Shown here in pieces: positions 1 to 15,376 of a stretch of 64,000 bases of DNA. How positions within the stretch are numbered: the first letter of the stretch is position 1; every line of letters begins with the position of its first letter. The notes beneath the pieces were generated by a model, which made no database searches, was not told where the DNA came from, and worked only from the letters and a program-made list of their open reading frames with translations. This stretch comes from Cacajao melanocephalus (lineage: Eukaryota; Chordata; Mammalia; Primates; Pitheciidae), in NCBI GenBank assembly GCA_963573385.1, contig CAUYLG010017842.1:62001-126000 (forward strand), given 5' to 3'. Both the position numbers and the translations under genes were made by a program.

Positions 1-2376
1 AAATCCAATCACATCTCCTGAGTTACAGGGCAACACTTTGGAAAACAGATATTGAGACAACCCTCTTTCTGTCTTATCTAGACACACAGAATCTAATGTA
101 GCAAGGATGGAAATCAGTCCTTTAGAAACAGAAAGACAGCCAAAAGAAAACTTTTAGAATGCTGATTATAATAGAACAGATAAGTTTATGGAAGTAACAG
201 TTTATATTTTGAAGTGGTTTTGGGAGGTTTCTCATCATCGTTGATCTTAGCTGTGGACTTAATGTCTTGATTGCTAACAACATACCATCCTCCAATCCAC
301 CTGTCCTCAGCCTTTGCTTGGTTTACACTGTTCTAAAAATGAAGTTATTAAAAGCAGTAAAAGTCAAATATTGCCTCTACAGTTTGAATTCAGGTTTCCC
401 ATCAAAAACCACATTTGGAGGCTCTGGATTTAAATTGGAAACAAATGAGAGATAATTAGGAAGATTCAGGAAAAACTCAAAGAAGCAATTTATAAATGTG
501 TTAAAATAACTGTCACTGTCACTATACTTGGCTGCTTAGATACACTGAGTAAACCCCACCATGTTGTAAAAGAGACTATGATTCTCATTTTTCAAATGAG
601 CAAACTGAGGCTCAGAGTAGTTGAGTACTTGCTTAGGCTCACACAGCTTGTACGTGGTCCAAGCCAGGGTGCAACAACAAGCCCACATCTGCCTCCTCCC
701 AGTTCACTGTAATGCCTCCCTTACACATTTTATTTAGAAGCCTGGTGCACATGTTCAAGAATTACATGTACATAAGCAAAGCAGAAAGCTATATTAGTCT
801 ATAGTCTTGAAGAAGGATTGGAGTGTCAGATTTCAGCTCTGCTGAAGAGAACCAAACAGGGCATTGGCCTTTCTGGGCCTCGGGGGTCTCCCTTTTCTAG
901 ACAGAAAACATAGTGACCTACTTTGAAGGACTCTCAGCAGCAACCATTATAAAGAAGGCTGCAAAGACAAAGCTTTTGGCTAAAAATCAAGGAAGCAATG
1001 AACCCATGGAACAAGACAGGTGCCCTCTCTGATCCAAACCTAGAACAAGGGGGAAAAAAACCAAAAGTGCCCAGGTCTCCTGTCCAACTCCTGTCTCCTC
1101 CCCCTTATCCCCCACATATACTTTTCATATGTGAGAATTCTCTTTGAAATCACTGGAATTCTATTTGGAGAAGAAATCCAAGGAGACAGGAGGTCAAGCT
1201 GCAGCCACAGGGCTTGGTCAAGTAATTTATGTATCACTAATCCTTTGCTTCTCCTCCTGCCTTTATTTAACCAAAAGAAAATGAAAGGAGTAGAAATCTA
1301 ATTCATTAATCTCTCTTTATAATCAGCCTTATAAAAAGCAGAGATGTGTTGCAGGGAATAGGAAACAGGCTTTGTGAGTCTTAGTAAATTTTAACCTACT
1401 ATATTCTCCCTGTATCAGAAGCACAGAAGAGCCACGCTAAACTTTTCTCCAACATCAACATCTTAAAATGCTATATTAAAAAAAATCACACACACTTACG
1501 GTTCAGGGTTTCGATAAGCGAAGTTCAAAGTCAAGGGAATGATCTCTCTCTTTTACGAAAAACACCATATGGTCTTGGTGGATCAGGAGGCTGACTGGTC
1601 TGTTATTAATAACTGGCTTAGAGCTTTATGAAGAAACATGAGCCAGAATGTCACAGGAGGAGGCAAGTGGAAAGACATTGACAGGCACAGGTGGAATAAA
1701 TTATAACAAAGATACACTTATGCTCAAACAGGAACCCAAAAAACCCATGAGAAGGAGATCAGTTCCTCCACAATTAATAGACCTTTATGTCAAGTGTTTG
1801 AAGAGTTAAACCACTAACAAAATATCCTGAATGTCAAAAAACACCATGACTCATTTAAGGTTATACTATCCTTGGCTCTTCTGAACAATTCTTTTCCATG
1901 GACATCTGAATATATTTTTAAATTTATATGTAAAATGTACATATATTGTTTACATACGTTGTTTACATTAACTCCTCAATTTAAAAAATATGTCAATAAA
2001 TAGATTTTGAAATACACATTATCAACTTTTTAAAGTTGTTTTTACCTGTGAGCATATCAGCTGTCCTCCCTTAGAGATCCCAAAACAATTCCTGGAAACA
2101 TATAGGTATATGTCGGGGTTGGAGGCTGGATCTTGAGATTGTATCATACATAAAAAGAAACCCGTAGAATTGATGTGGTCAGAACGGAGGTGTAATTATC
2201 GCCTGGCTCTGGTTTGCAGTGGCTCTCCTCTTTTGAAAACTTATATTTCAAAACCTTCCAAATTCTGTGCCTCCCCCCTCCCGCCCCCCACAAATGATAC
2301 CAAATTGTTTATACTATTAACAGTATGTCTTTATACCTAATTACATTAAACATGGGCTCTGTCTGAAGTATTGAAA
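1..2376. other. Intergenic sequence without a recognisable gene
   Basis: This stretch is AT-rich with only short open frames (60-65 codons), none with a familiar product or splice context. Apart from a MIR fragment near 573-718, no repeat or gene was recognised. Confidence 0.6.
573..718 (-). repeat. MIR SINE fragment
   Basis: It shows the antisense MIR core order: TTTTCAAATGAG, CAAACTGAGGCTCAGAG, TTGAGTACTTGC, CTCACACAGCTTGTACGTGG. It is strongly diverged, as expected for this old family. Confidence 0.75.
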
Positions 2377-2390
2377 GAAACTGACAATTA

Positions 2391-2692
2391 TGTGGCTGGG
2401 AGTGGTGGTTCATGCCTGTAATACCAGCACTTTGGGAGACCAAAGCAGGCAAATGGCTTGAGCTCAGAAGTTCGAGACCAGCCTGGGCAGCATGGTGAAA
2501 CCCAGTATCTACAAACAAATACAGAAAATTAGCCAGGTGTGGTGATGCATGCCTATAGTCTCAGCTACTCAGAAGCCTGAGGTAGGAGGTTCACTTGAAT
2601 TCAGGAGACAGAGGTTGCAGTGAGCCATGATCATGCCATGACACTCCAGCCTAGGTAACAGAGCAAGACTCTGTCTCAAAAAATAAAAAAGA
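2391..2692 (+). repeat. Full-length Alu (S/J type)
   Basis: A dimeric Alu runs from GTGGCTGGGAGTGGTGG to an A-rich tail. It is flanked by a perfect 13-bp target duplication AAACTGACAATTA at 2378-2390 and 2693-2705. Confidence 0.95.
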
Positions 2693-2777
2693 AAACTGAC
2701 AATTAGAGAAAAGTTATTGAAATATATAAACATACATTACTTATCTCTGTGTGGAGCAATGCTTGTTAAATTGCTTC

Positions 2778-3085
2778 TTTTTTTTTTTTTTTAATAGAGA
2801 CAAGTACTCACTCTGTCACCCAGGCTGAAGTATGGTATCACGATCATAGCTCACTGCAGCTTTGAACTCCTGAGCTTAAGCAATCTTCCCACCTTGGCCT
2901 CTTGAGTAGCTGGAACCACAGTCATGTGCCACTGGATCCAGCTAAATTTTTCTTTTTTTCATTTTTGTAGAGACGAGGTCTTGCTATGGCTGCCCAGTCT
3001 GGTCGTGAATCCTGGACTCAAGTGATCCTTCTGCCTCCACTTCCCAACGTGATGGAATTACCGCCGTGAGCCACTGCACACAGCC
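2778..3085 (-). repeat. Full-length Alu, J-like
   Basis: It starts with poly-T and AATAGAGACAAG and ends GCCACTGCACACAGCC. The duplication AATTGCTTC is present at 2769-2777 and 3086-3094. High divergence suggests AluJ age. Confidence 0.9.
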
Positions 3086-3462
3086 AATTGCTTCATTCTT
3101 AAGATTCCAGCTACTTGTCACCCTGGCTCAGACCTAGTAACTGGTCTTTTGTCAAACTAAACCTTTTTTCAGCTAAATGCTGTAGTGGGTGGGGGTGGAC
3201 ACCTCACTACAAACCTCACACAGTGGAGAGTTAGTCTACTGAGGCAACCGTGAAAAAGAGAAACTAATATGCTAGTGATGCCCAGTCTAATAGATGGGAG
3301 AGAAGGAGAGGAATAGGTATAGGGCTTTTCTTTTTTTTTCCATTCTCTGGTCAATTCAAAAATTTTGAGTATCCACTGAATATGTGTATTTTTATTTATA
3401 GAACATATGCATGTACTATTATAAATATGTCATTTACATCATAAAATACAAATACAATTTCT

Positions 3463-3503
3463 TTTTTTTTTATTTTTAGAATGTTATCAGGAGAGAGCTG
3501 GAG
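3463..3503 (-). mobile_element. 41-bp A-tailed micro-insertion with 16-bp target duplications
   Basis: The 16-base sequence TACAAATACAATTTCT occurs at 3447-3462 and again at 3504-3519. Between them lie nine T, then ATTTTTAGAATG..., which in minus orientation is about 25 unique bases followed by an A-rich tail. The right copy is followed by AAAAG, so the nick would be TTTCT/AA, close to the L1 endonuclease preference. The source transcript was not recognised. Confidence 0.5.
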
Positions 3504-3563
3504 TACAAATACAATTTCTAAAAGAAGAAATGTAAAAACAAATAGACATTCTAATGTTTTCTT

Positions 3564-3690
3564 TTTTTTTTTTTTAATACGGGGTTTCACCATGTTGGTC
3601 AGGCTGGTCTTGAACTCCCAACCTCAGGTGATCCACACGCCTTGGCCTCCAAAGTGCTTGGATTACAGGCGTGAGCCACCACACCCGGCC
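3564..3690 (-). repeat. Alu left-arm monomer
   Basis: Only the left Alu arm is present, from poly-T and AATACGGGGTTTCACC to ACACCCGGCC. It is flanked by a perfect 17-bp duplication CATTCTAATGTTTTCTT (3547-3563 and 3691-3707). It carries CCTCCAAAGTGCTTGG in place of CCTCCCAAAGTGCTGGG, shared with two other monomers in this window. Confidence 0.9.
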
Positions 3691-3707
3691 CATTCTAATG
3701 TTTTCTT

Positions 3708-3804
3708 ACCATACTTCCAGTGGTCCATCTTTACTGGTCCCTGGGGCATGGATACCCCACTCTGCAGCTGACTGATGAGTGTTCAGAAAACTAGGCCCAC
3801 TATT
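3708..3804. other. Short unassigned stretch
   Basis: No repeat or gene was recognised between the Alu monomer and the MaLR LTR. Confidence 0.5.
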
Positions 3805-4235
3805 AGCTGTTCTGGATTGAACTGCATCCACTAGAGACATTTTCATGCTCAAATCCTTAGTACCCATGAATGTGACCCTATTTCGAAATAGGGCCTTGCT
3901 GATGTAATCAAGATGAGATCATGCTGGATTTGGGTGGGCCCTAATCCAATGACCTGAGTCCTTGTAAGAAGCAGGAAATCGGGACATAGTCAGACACACA
4001 GGGAGACATCATATAACAAAGGAAACAGATACTGGAGTGATGTGTCCACAAGCCAAGGAATACCAAGGACTGTTGGAAACCACCAGAGAAGCAAGTTAGA
4101 GGCAAAGAAAAACCCTCCTTCAGAGCCTTCAGAGGGGCCATGGTCCTGCTGACACCTTGATCTTGGTTTTCTAGTCTCCAGAACTGACACAATAAATTTC
4201 TGTTGTTTTAAGCCACCCTGTTGGTGGTAAAATTG
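3805..4235 (+). mobile_element. MLT1-type MaLR solo LTR
   Basis: It shows the familiar MLT1 order: TGGATTGAACTGCATCC near the start, GTGACCCTATTTCGAAATAGGG, a TGGGTGGGCCCTAATCCAAT block, GACACCTTGATCTTGG, AATAAATTTCTGTTG and a GCCACCCTGTTGGTGG end. It is diverged and carries no internal region. The exact subfamily was not determined. Confidence 0.7.
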
Positions 4236-4239
4236 AGCT

Positions 4240-6743
4240 TCTAATACTTTAAAAAGTATTTTTATAAAAAACTAATACAAATGTTTTAAGAATTCAAATT
4301 CATAAAATTTAGGTAACTCTTTTTTAAAAAAAGGACTACTTTAATATTTGTTTTTTGATAGAAAGAGCTGTCTTCTGAGTTCTCCAAGTTCAGCAAAATG
4401 CAAGCATACATTTGTATTCTATTTAGGCTTATTATTCCAGAACTTAGACAGCTTTACTGATTGAATAAACTAGCATTGTTTCCTAGATGTTTAAGATGAT
4501 GAAAACTGGAGAATGTATGTTTAACTAAATTAAATTATTATTCTGACAAACTTTATTTTACCAATAATTATGTTTTGTGGTATGTCAGCTTGAAGACAGT
4601 CTCCAAGATCTTTTGGTAACTTGAAACTTATGCTAGCTTAAGTTAATTAATGGACAGTTAATAAATACCTAGATCATTTCTAATAATATAAAATATTGAA
4701 ATATTAATCACTAGGCATAATTTAATGCTCTATGTATTTTGCCACATTGAGAAGTTGTACTATAAGGACATCTAAGCTATAAAACATTGTAAAGTGCATA
4801 TTCATAAGCTTGGCTACAAAATTGTAGTGTCTGACAGCTCACAGCTATCTACCTCATAGCTATCTCTGTTAAATAAATAGAAGTCAAAAAGTCATGATTG
4901 ATATTGTGAATGAGATTCTCTAGGAAAAGTAATTGCAGAGAAGAAAAACTTTTATGCAACGTACTCAGGATGTGTTTTTGTTAAGGGAAAGGAGCATAGC
5001 TTTGTCCTAAAGTGAAATGACTGACTGTTCCAGAACGAGGAAGAAGAACAGGCAGCACAAAACCTAAATGTGTAAAAACCTGTAGAAGGTGCACAGGAAG
5101 GGAATTTTATTTGCCATGGTTGAAACTGGCTAAGGTTTAGTGGCTTTATTTATAAGATTTTTCTTAAAAAGACCCTTGATTTCAAATATCATGCCAACAA
5201 AAGCTTAAAACTGCTTTTCTCTCTGTTAAATGACCAAATTTTATTATTTATATACTTCTTTTTCTTTTCCTCTTTAAAGCCTGCAATATTCCTATATTTA
5301 TGTACTTCTTAAGAGATTGTTAAGACTTTTTCTTTACCTTCTGAGAAATCTACCTGAAAGGCAAGGATTCTGTTTTATCAGAATGACTTTCTGTGCTTTA
5401 CATTGAGTTTTTCATGTTTTTGATTACTTAAAGGAACAAAGTCTTCTCACTCTTGAAAGAACTAAGGTTCTTTATAATTCTGTTACTGCCTATGTTTTTT
5501 TTTTTAAACTTTTCTACTGTCCCCTTTGATTTTAAATTCACTGCTTTGTTTTAAATGCCACAGAAACAACCAAATTTCCTTGTCAATTGCATTAGTTTTG
5601 TAATGAACTCATCAGATCTTTCACTTTTGAAAAATTATCATTAATAAATTAACCAGTCATTTTCGGTCTCTTGGCATCTAGAGATAGTTTTTTGTTTTGT
5701 TTTGTTTTCCTTTGATTCTTCCCTGAAAGCACTTGCAAATCAGCTATAGACCAGAGTGCTTTAACCTTAGAAACGACAGTCTCAGAGCCCCACAGAAAAA
5801 GACCATGCTGAGTACTCATGGGCACAGGCTTATGAGGGTATTGCTTAAATAGCTTGGGGCCCATGCCATTGGACCATCTAGGATTTCTGGCATTCTCATT
5901 AAGAAGCTAACAGGTTCATGAGGTTACTAACCTAAGATGGAACAGAGCAAGAATAAGCCTGAGCAAAATGAGGAGGAATCATTTGGGTTTTGTTTTGAAT
6001 GCTGCGAATACTTTAACTTTCTATTTTCTGGATATGAGGGCTACTTTCTCTTTTACGCTATCATCTAAAAAAATGTAGACTAATTAAACAAAACATTTAA
6101 CTTTTTCTTCCTGTTTCCTCCAGAATTCAGAAACTTTTATTGAATATTCTTATTTCCATGGCAATATAGTTATTTGCATAGGTTAAATCAGAATCTGTTC
6201 TCCTGATTAAGAGGACATAATTGAAAACACTGGTTATACAACAAAGCTTATTCTGAATAAGGCTTTGTTCAGAATGTCGTATTTGAGAACTAATCAAGAT
6301 ATGGCCAATAAGCCTTAAAGGAACTGAGGCTGACTTTACAGGGTTGGCTTATGGGGTTCTCAGCCTTACAGAGGAATAAGATTCTCTTCCTAGTGGGCCA
6401 AGGAAACTGATGCTATTTGAGTGACTTCTAGAAGAGAGGAGTTTGCTCAAATCTATGATTAATGTAGGTAAAATCTGATGGTGAATTCTTGGCTTGGCTT
6501 CTTAACCTTAAGAGGTTTGAGTTTGTTTGTTTATTTTTTAAATACTCTCTCAGAAGAATCAAGCCTCAAGAGGTTTTTAAAGGTCCATTTTGAACATCCG
6601 TATGAAATCTTCCATAAAGCAAACTTTAAAGGGCCAATATGTTAAATCACCATTCTTGCTGCATATGTTAAAATAATTAGGTCAAATTTAATGACGTCAA
6701 CTTCATTTTCTGACCAAGAATAAACCTTCTTTGAGATTATTTT
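4240..6743. other. AT-rich intergenic stretch, nothing recognised
   Basis: The longest open frame is 71 codons. No splice-supported exon, RNA gene or familiar repeat was seen. A TTTTG pentamer run lies near 5690-5708. Confidence 0.5.
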
Positions 6744-7053
<310 letters not shown>

Positions 7054-7068
7054 CTTTGAGATTATTTT

Positions 7069-8138
7069 GGTCAAAGGGGAAAGTATCTGTGGAGAGAATT
7101 TTTGTGTTTCAATGGAAAACTATAGCACATCCTGGTGGGTTACCAGATTCTGGTCCTGTTCATTGTCTTCAAACTACTTTGAACCTCTTGTAAATTGCAG
7201 GTAACAGACAGATATGAAAAACAAGTTTTGTTACTGCCTGTAAATCGTACTAGATCTTGTCACCTTGTACACATTGTTAAACCTTACCAAATTTTAACTC
7301 TTCTTTTTCTCTAATATCTGTCTACAGCCTTCAAATTAACATTTTCAATTTTTATCTTTCCCTCTGTCTTGGCATCACCAAGAACTGAATTCTGACAATC
7401 AGATTAAAATTTGTAAAGCCGGATCCTTACTGAAACTCTAAGTTGCCTTGTAGCTGCCCACTTCCTTCAGCACCTGAGGAAGCACTGTACCTTAAAGTTC
7501 GGATGACTTGATACGTATCTTGAAATACTCATCACTGAGGCAGACTATGGAGGGGCCAGTTTCTCCCTGGAAAAGGCACTCTTTGAGCCTCAAAGGAAGT
7601 ATAATAAAATGTTCAGGTTACAAATGCCTTTATGTGAGAGGGAACCAAGACCGTGGACAACATTGCCGAGAACATTGATATATTAGCTTCAACAAACTTA
7701 ACGGGCAGTGCCATATAACCCGAAGCTTTTTGTCCACCGACCTCTTGGAATCTGCTGGACTGGATAGCCTCAAGATCTGACTCCTGGCTCCTTACTTTAT
7801 TATAACCTTTTATATTAATATTTCTCTTTTTCATTTCACTCGTACCCCCCTCATAGGATGATCAGCAAGACACTAAAACAATTCATCTTTACTACTACCT
7901 CTCAACAGATGCTTCAGCTGCTTTTGCAGGAATAACACAAACAAGAGTCTTCAGGGGGTTATTTCTTAGATCCTGTTTCTCCTCACTCAGGAGACTCACC
8001 ATCAACGATTTGAGTTGTTCATTGCTAAATAATATTTATTAATCTTGAATCAAAGGAGATAATGATAATGTTGAGGGCTTTAGTAAAAAAATTTTTTAAT
8101 TAGTAAAAGACACATCACATTAAATTTATTATTAAAAC
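7069..8138. other. Intergenic stretch, nothing recognised
   Basis: Only short chance open frames (66-73 codons) occur. It may hold decayed retroelement sequence, but no family could be named. Confidence 0.4.
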
Positions 8139-8835
<697 letters not shown>

Positions 8836-9290
8836 TGTTGAACTCTGCCTGAGCCCCGTGCTCCTAGAAAACAGCACTCGGGAAATCCTCCTTCCCTTTG
8901 TCTTTCCAACCAGCTTGCTGCAAAGAACCACTCTTCCCCATGAGACTTATGTAAGACTTGTGAATGCCCCCTTGTTTACTTAGGACAAGGCCAGACACAA
9001 ACCCTCCAAGTTTTGTTTCATAAATGATTACCCAAATTGTTTGTCCCCACTCACCAATGTGGACAAAATGCCCCCTAGTAAGACTGGACCAAACTTCACC
9101 TAGGCTTCTCCCCTCCCTGCAAGCTTCTGAATTTTGACCCATCTTCAGCCTGAGCCAGCACCAGAATATAGAGCAGCCGCCCTTCATGATCACACATCCG
9201 AGGTCTCTCTTGAGACTCTTGCAGATCTTGTGGTCAGTGTGTTGTCCTCTTACAATCATCCCCTCCTTCTACTGCAATAGTCTTTTCAAA
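8836..9290. other. Unassigned repeat-like block with a 131-codon minus frame
   Basis: It lies between the L1M piece and an A-rich stretch before the 9433 Alu. A 131-codon minus-strand frame spans 8864-9259 but resembles no protein I recognise, and no splice sites or promoter support it. The dense GGG/CCC-containing composition resembles an LTR or ERV-derived segment; the family is unknown. Confidence 0.3.
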
Positions 9291-9431
9291 AAAAAAAAGA
9301 AAACAAAAAAAACTCTGTTTCTTGGTCTGAATGTTTTCATTTGACTGGGATTGGTGAGAAAGTGCTGAGAGGTGCACTAGATGTGAACCTGGAGGACCAT
9401 GGGGTCTGGTTCCAGCATGTAAGCAGAAAAT

Positions 9432-9758
<327 letters not shown>

Positions 9759-9764
9759 TAAATT

Positions 9765-9860
9765 TTTAGTCCCATTTTCAGGTAGGAGGATGGAGAAAGA
9801 AGGCTAACGGACTTGCTGGCTGTGACAGCGCCAGTGGCAGTGCTGGGAATCCAGGTGCTA
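9765..9860 (-). repeat. MIR fragment
   Basis: It shows diverged CCCATTTTCAGGTAGGAGGA, then ACTTGCTGGCTGTGACAGC and CAGTGCTGGGAATCCAGGT, in MIR antisense order. Confidence 0.55.
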
Positions 9861-10394
9861 TCTCTGATCTTGTAAAAAGTGTTCTTTGCAGCACAAACAT
9901 GTCCAACCCTGCTAAATGTTTGTGGATGGTGAAAAACATTCTCCGGTGTTCTAAGAAAAGGAAATGGATCAAAGAGTTAAAGAAAGTAAATGGAATATCC
10001 AGAGCTTCAGGGAACCTTTTCCAGTCTGTGGAAATGAATAAAGACCACCCAAATGAGAACAAGCAAAGCCTTTTTATTCAGAACCTGCTCTAGTGAGGGA
10101 GTCAGCCATCATCATTTGCATCTGGTAGAGACGCAAAGACAGGTAGAGGAATGGGAATGCTTTATAGTGGCGGGGCGGGAATAAAGAGACTTCAGGCTGT
10201 CGGTGTGGGGAAGCTGTGGGCAGCTAAGCGGCATCCTATGTAGTGGCTTAGGGGTGCATATTTGCTTTATTTGGTTGGTCCTAAACTGGAAGCCAGTGAA
10301 AAATTAGGAAAGCTGTCAGTTATTAATCAAGTTATGGCGGTTTGGGGCAGATTACTACAGGGGTTATTATTTGGCTTCCTACATTAGTTGACTT
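9861..10394. other. Intergenic stretch, nothing recognised
   Basis: Overlapping short frames on both strands (64-94 codons) lack any familiar product. No repeat was named. Confidence 0.4.
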
Positions 10395-10705
10395 CCTGGA
10401 TTGGTTACTATTTCTAGCAATTCTGGAGGTGCACCCAGAATGTAAGGGCCACACAGGGAGCCAGGTGAGAAGACTGACAGAAGGAGAGGATGATGCTGGG
10501 GCCGAGTTCTGAAAGGAGGAGTTTGCAAAGGAGTCAATTGGGGAAGGGATTCCAGGTAGAGCTTTCAGCAGGAGCAAAACTATGGCAAGGGCGCCCAGTG
10601 AATCCAGGTGGGGTGAGAGTGAAATGCAGCTGGCCATTGCTGGAGGATAGAGAATAAGGCACAAGTGGCCAGAGACAAGACTGTCAGAATAAGCAGGGAT
10701 ATATA
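10395..10705 (+). repeat. L2 LINE fragment
   Basis: The phrases CTGAAAGGAGGAGTTTGC, GGAAGGGATTCCAGGTAGA and CAGGAGCAAAACTATGGCAA follow L2 3' order. A further diverged L2 piece, with CTTCATCCTATAGGCAAGATG, appears after the MIR at about 10905-10998. Confidence 0.55.
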
Positions 10706-10714
10706 AAATTTTAA

Positions 10715-10880
10715 TATCCTGCTTCATCACTTACTAGCAGTTTAACTCCAAGCAAGTTGCTTAACCTCTGTATGCCTTAGTCCTCACCTGTAAAATGGAG
10801 ATTATAATAGTAACCCTTCTATAAAGTTGTTGCAGGGATTGAGTTAACATGTGTGAAACATTGAGAAGTGCACAGAGTAA
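10715..10880 (+). repeat. MIR SINE
   Basis: CACTTACTAGCAGTTTAACT, GCAAGTTGCTTAACCTCTGT and ACCTGTAAAATGGAGATTAT occur in MIR sense order. Confidence 0.85.
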
Positions 10881-11000
10881 CAGTTATGAAAGTTCTTGCT
10901 ATTTTTACATAATGTCAAAGACTTCATCCTATAGGCAAGATGGGTCTGATGCTTCTAAGCAAAAGTGAGATGCAGTCAGCTTTAGTTTAGAAAGATTTGT

Positions 11001-11298
11001 AGGCCGGGCACAGTGGCTCACGCCTGCAATCTCAGCACTTTGGGAGACTGAGGTAGGCGGATCACTTGAGGTCAGGAGTTCAAGACCAGCCTGGCCAACA
11101 TGGCAAAACCCCTCTCTACTAAAAATACAAAAATTAGCTGGGCATGGTGGTGGGTGCCTGTAATCCCACCTACTCAGGAGGCTGGAGCAGGAGAATCACT
11201 TGAACCTAGGAGGTGGAGGTTGCAGTGAGCTAAAACTGCGACACTGCACTCCATGCTGGATGACAGAGTAAGACTCTCTCTCTGAAAAAAAAAAACAT
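11001..11298 (+). repeat. Full-length Alu, S type
   Basis: AGGCCGGGCACAGTGGCTCA at the start, a dimer with middle A-rich region, and a terminal A tract. A perfect 12-bp duplication AGAAAGATTTGT lies at 10989-11000 and 11299-11310. Confidence 0.95.
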
Positions 11299-11310
11299 AG
11301 AAAGATTTGT

Positions 11311-12153
<843 letters not shown>

Positions 12154-12205
12154 CACTTTCTTTTTTTTCTTTTCTCCCCTCCCCTTCCCTCCCCTCCACT
12201 TTATT
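12154..12205. repeat. Polypyrimidine low-complexity tract
   Basis: Nearly pure C and T (CTTTTCTCCCCTCCCCTTCC) sits at the 5' end side of the preceding Alu. Confidence 0.85.
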
Positions 12206-13326
<1,121 letters not shown>

Positions 13327-13619
13327 CAGGAGTAATTCTTAATAAACACGGGCTCCAAAATATAGTATATATAACTCAGAAAAATTCTGAATAATATTCC
13401 ATATTTTAGCTGCAGCATTTACACACCACTACTGTCAAGAAAACTAAGTCGGTTTTGAAGAATGTAATGGTCTTTTTAAATTGCATTTTCATACAATGAG
13501 CATTGAAAAAGAAAAACAGAGCTATGACAAGCTAAGTAGACTTCTATCACCAGAATTTAATATTGTGACAATCTTAGTGCAGTGAAACCACTGAATATAG
13601 GATTATTTAATAACAATTC

Positions 13620-13810
13620 TCATATATTGAGGGCTTAACTTGCTCTAGTCTCCACTCTAAGAGCTTCACGCAGAGTAACACATTCATCCTCTTACAAATC
13701 TGAGAAAAAAGAAAAAAAACCACTCAGAGTGGTTATGCAATTTATCTAAGGATACGGGTGTTAGAGCCACTATTGGAATTCAGATACCCCGGACCCAGGT
13801 CTCAAAGTAT
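13620..13810 (-). repeat. MIR fragment
   Basis: CATCCTCTTACAAATCTGAG, GGTTATGCAATTTATCTAAG and TTAGAGCCACTATTGGAATT follow MIR antisense order, heavily diverged. Confidence 0.6.
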
Positions 13811-14056
13811 ACAGAGTAGCTACAGCAAAAGCATATATTTCAGTGCTAAATTGTTTAAAAAAGAAAGGAGCCACACCTAGTATCAACTGAACTCTCTGAT
13901 CACTTTGTAGCTAGATTTGACAAGATGGTAAATCCTAGAGTAATGAAATTCTCGGTAATTTATTAACCTGGAGAGATCAAAGTGGATGAGTTCCACCCGT
14001 CTTTATAGGCTGGATCTCCTTTAGAGTCACTGACAGGCTGATCCAGCCTTATAGAT

Positions 14057-14397
14057 CAGAGGCCCCCAACCCCCGGGCTGCAGACCAGTACTGGTCTGTG
14101 GCCTGTTAGGAACCAGGCCACACAGCAGGAGGTGAGCAGTGGGGAGTAAGCATTACTCCCTGAGCTCTGCCTCCTGTCAGATAAACAGCAACATTAAATT
14201 CTTAGGAGCATGAACTCTATTGTGAACTATGCATATGAGGGATCTAGGCTGTGCAATCCTTATGAGAATCTAATTACCAATGATCTGAGGTGGAAGTTTC
14301 ATCTCTGAACCATCTCCCCATCCCTACCCTTTGCCCATGTGGAAAAATAGTCTTCCATGAAACCAATCCCTGGGGCCAAAATGGTTGGGGATCACTA
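14057..14397 (+). mobile_element. MER1-type hAT-Charlie DNA transposon relic
   Basis: The ends match as imperfect inverted repeats (CAGAGGCCCCCAACCC and GGTTGGGGATCACTA), and the body has CTGTGGCCTGTTAGGAACCA and ATGAGGGATCTAGGCTGTGC as in MER1. The length of 341 bp fits the non-autonomous MER1B form. The flanking 8-mers agree at 5 of 8 positions, consistent with a decayed hAT target duplication. There is no transposase. Confidence 0.8.
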
Positions 14398-14399
14398 TC

Positions 14400-15376
14400 C
14401 CAGATAATTCATTTATCATGCAAAAACAAAAATTCATTTCAGGGTTTGGGCTTATAGACACTTCAATCCTGGCTCAGAATTCAAAATGTGAGCAATTTCT
14501 CCCTAGCCTTTGAAGGAACTCTCATAGCATAAAGAATGCTAAATAACATAAAGAACCTTCACTTTGTCTGAAAGGCAATTAAATAAATTTAACAACTGAC
14601 GATCTTAATGCCAATTTAAGGCACCTGTTTTCCTAAAGCATACAGAAAGTGACATAAAACAGTACTTGATTTTAATTGCTTTAACACATAAAAATCACTA
14701 CTTTTTAAATCGAAGCTGTTACAATTCCCATTTCAGTAAATCATCTTGGTTAGCTGAGTCAAACTATTTCTGTTTCTTTAGGAACAAGGAAATCGAGTAC
14801 CTCTTTTCAGATGGGGAAATAGAACAGGATTCATCAGATTCAAGAACATGGCTGGGAATCTGGGCACCAGGAGAGGCTGCTGAAACCTTTCTGGTTCCCT
14901 GGCTCTAACATAGACTCTAATCCAATCAGATCAACACATTCAGCCCTTGTAGACAGTTAGGAGAAGAGTAGAGAAGACTGGAGGCTTCCTTCATTCTAAA
15001 TTTCTCTACTTTTAGCTCTATTAAACAATTTTAATAGACTAAAGGTATAATGACCCCCTTAGAGAAGGAACTCAGAGCATCAGAAATGTGCTGCCCACAT
15101 CCATGTAGCCATTTACAAAATTTTAAAATTACTATTCTTAAGTACTGACCTAGGGCTAGTGAGACAAGGAAGCTACTGAAATTGGTCAAGTAGAACATTA
15201 AACACACCTCAGAGCCACACCATCAGAGGACTGACCACTTATTCTATATCACACCTTGATTTATACGCAGCCATGCTACTCAGCCTGGGGTTATACATTG
15301 CATAACCTGAACGCCTTCTGCAGTGAGTCACAAATGTCCAGAACAGAGAGAGGCCTGAATTTTTAAAAGCACCCAA
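14400..15376. other. Intergenic stretch, nothing recognised
   Basis: No repeat family or gene could be named. The longest open frame is 80 codons. Confidence 0.5.

Noticed and set aside
6692..6699. Perfect CRE palindrome TGACGTCA
   Set aside because: A single 8-mer with no promoter or gene nearby; expected by chance about once per window of this size.
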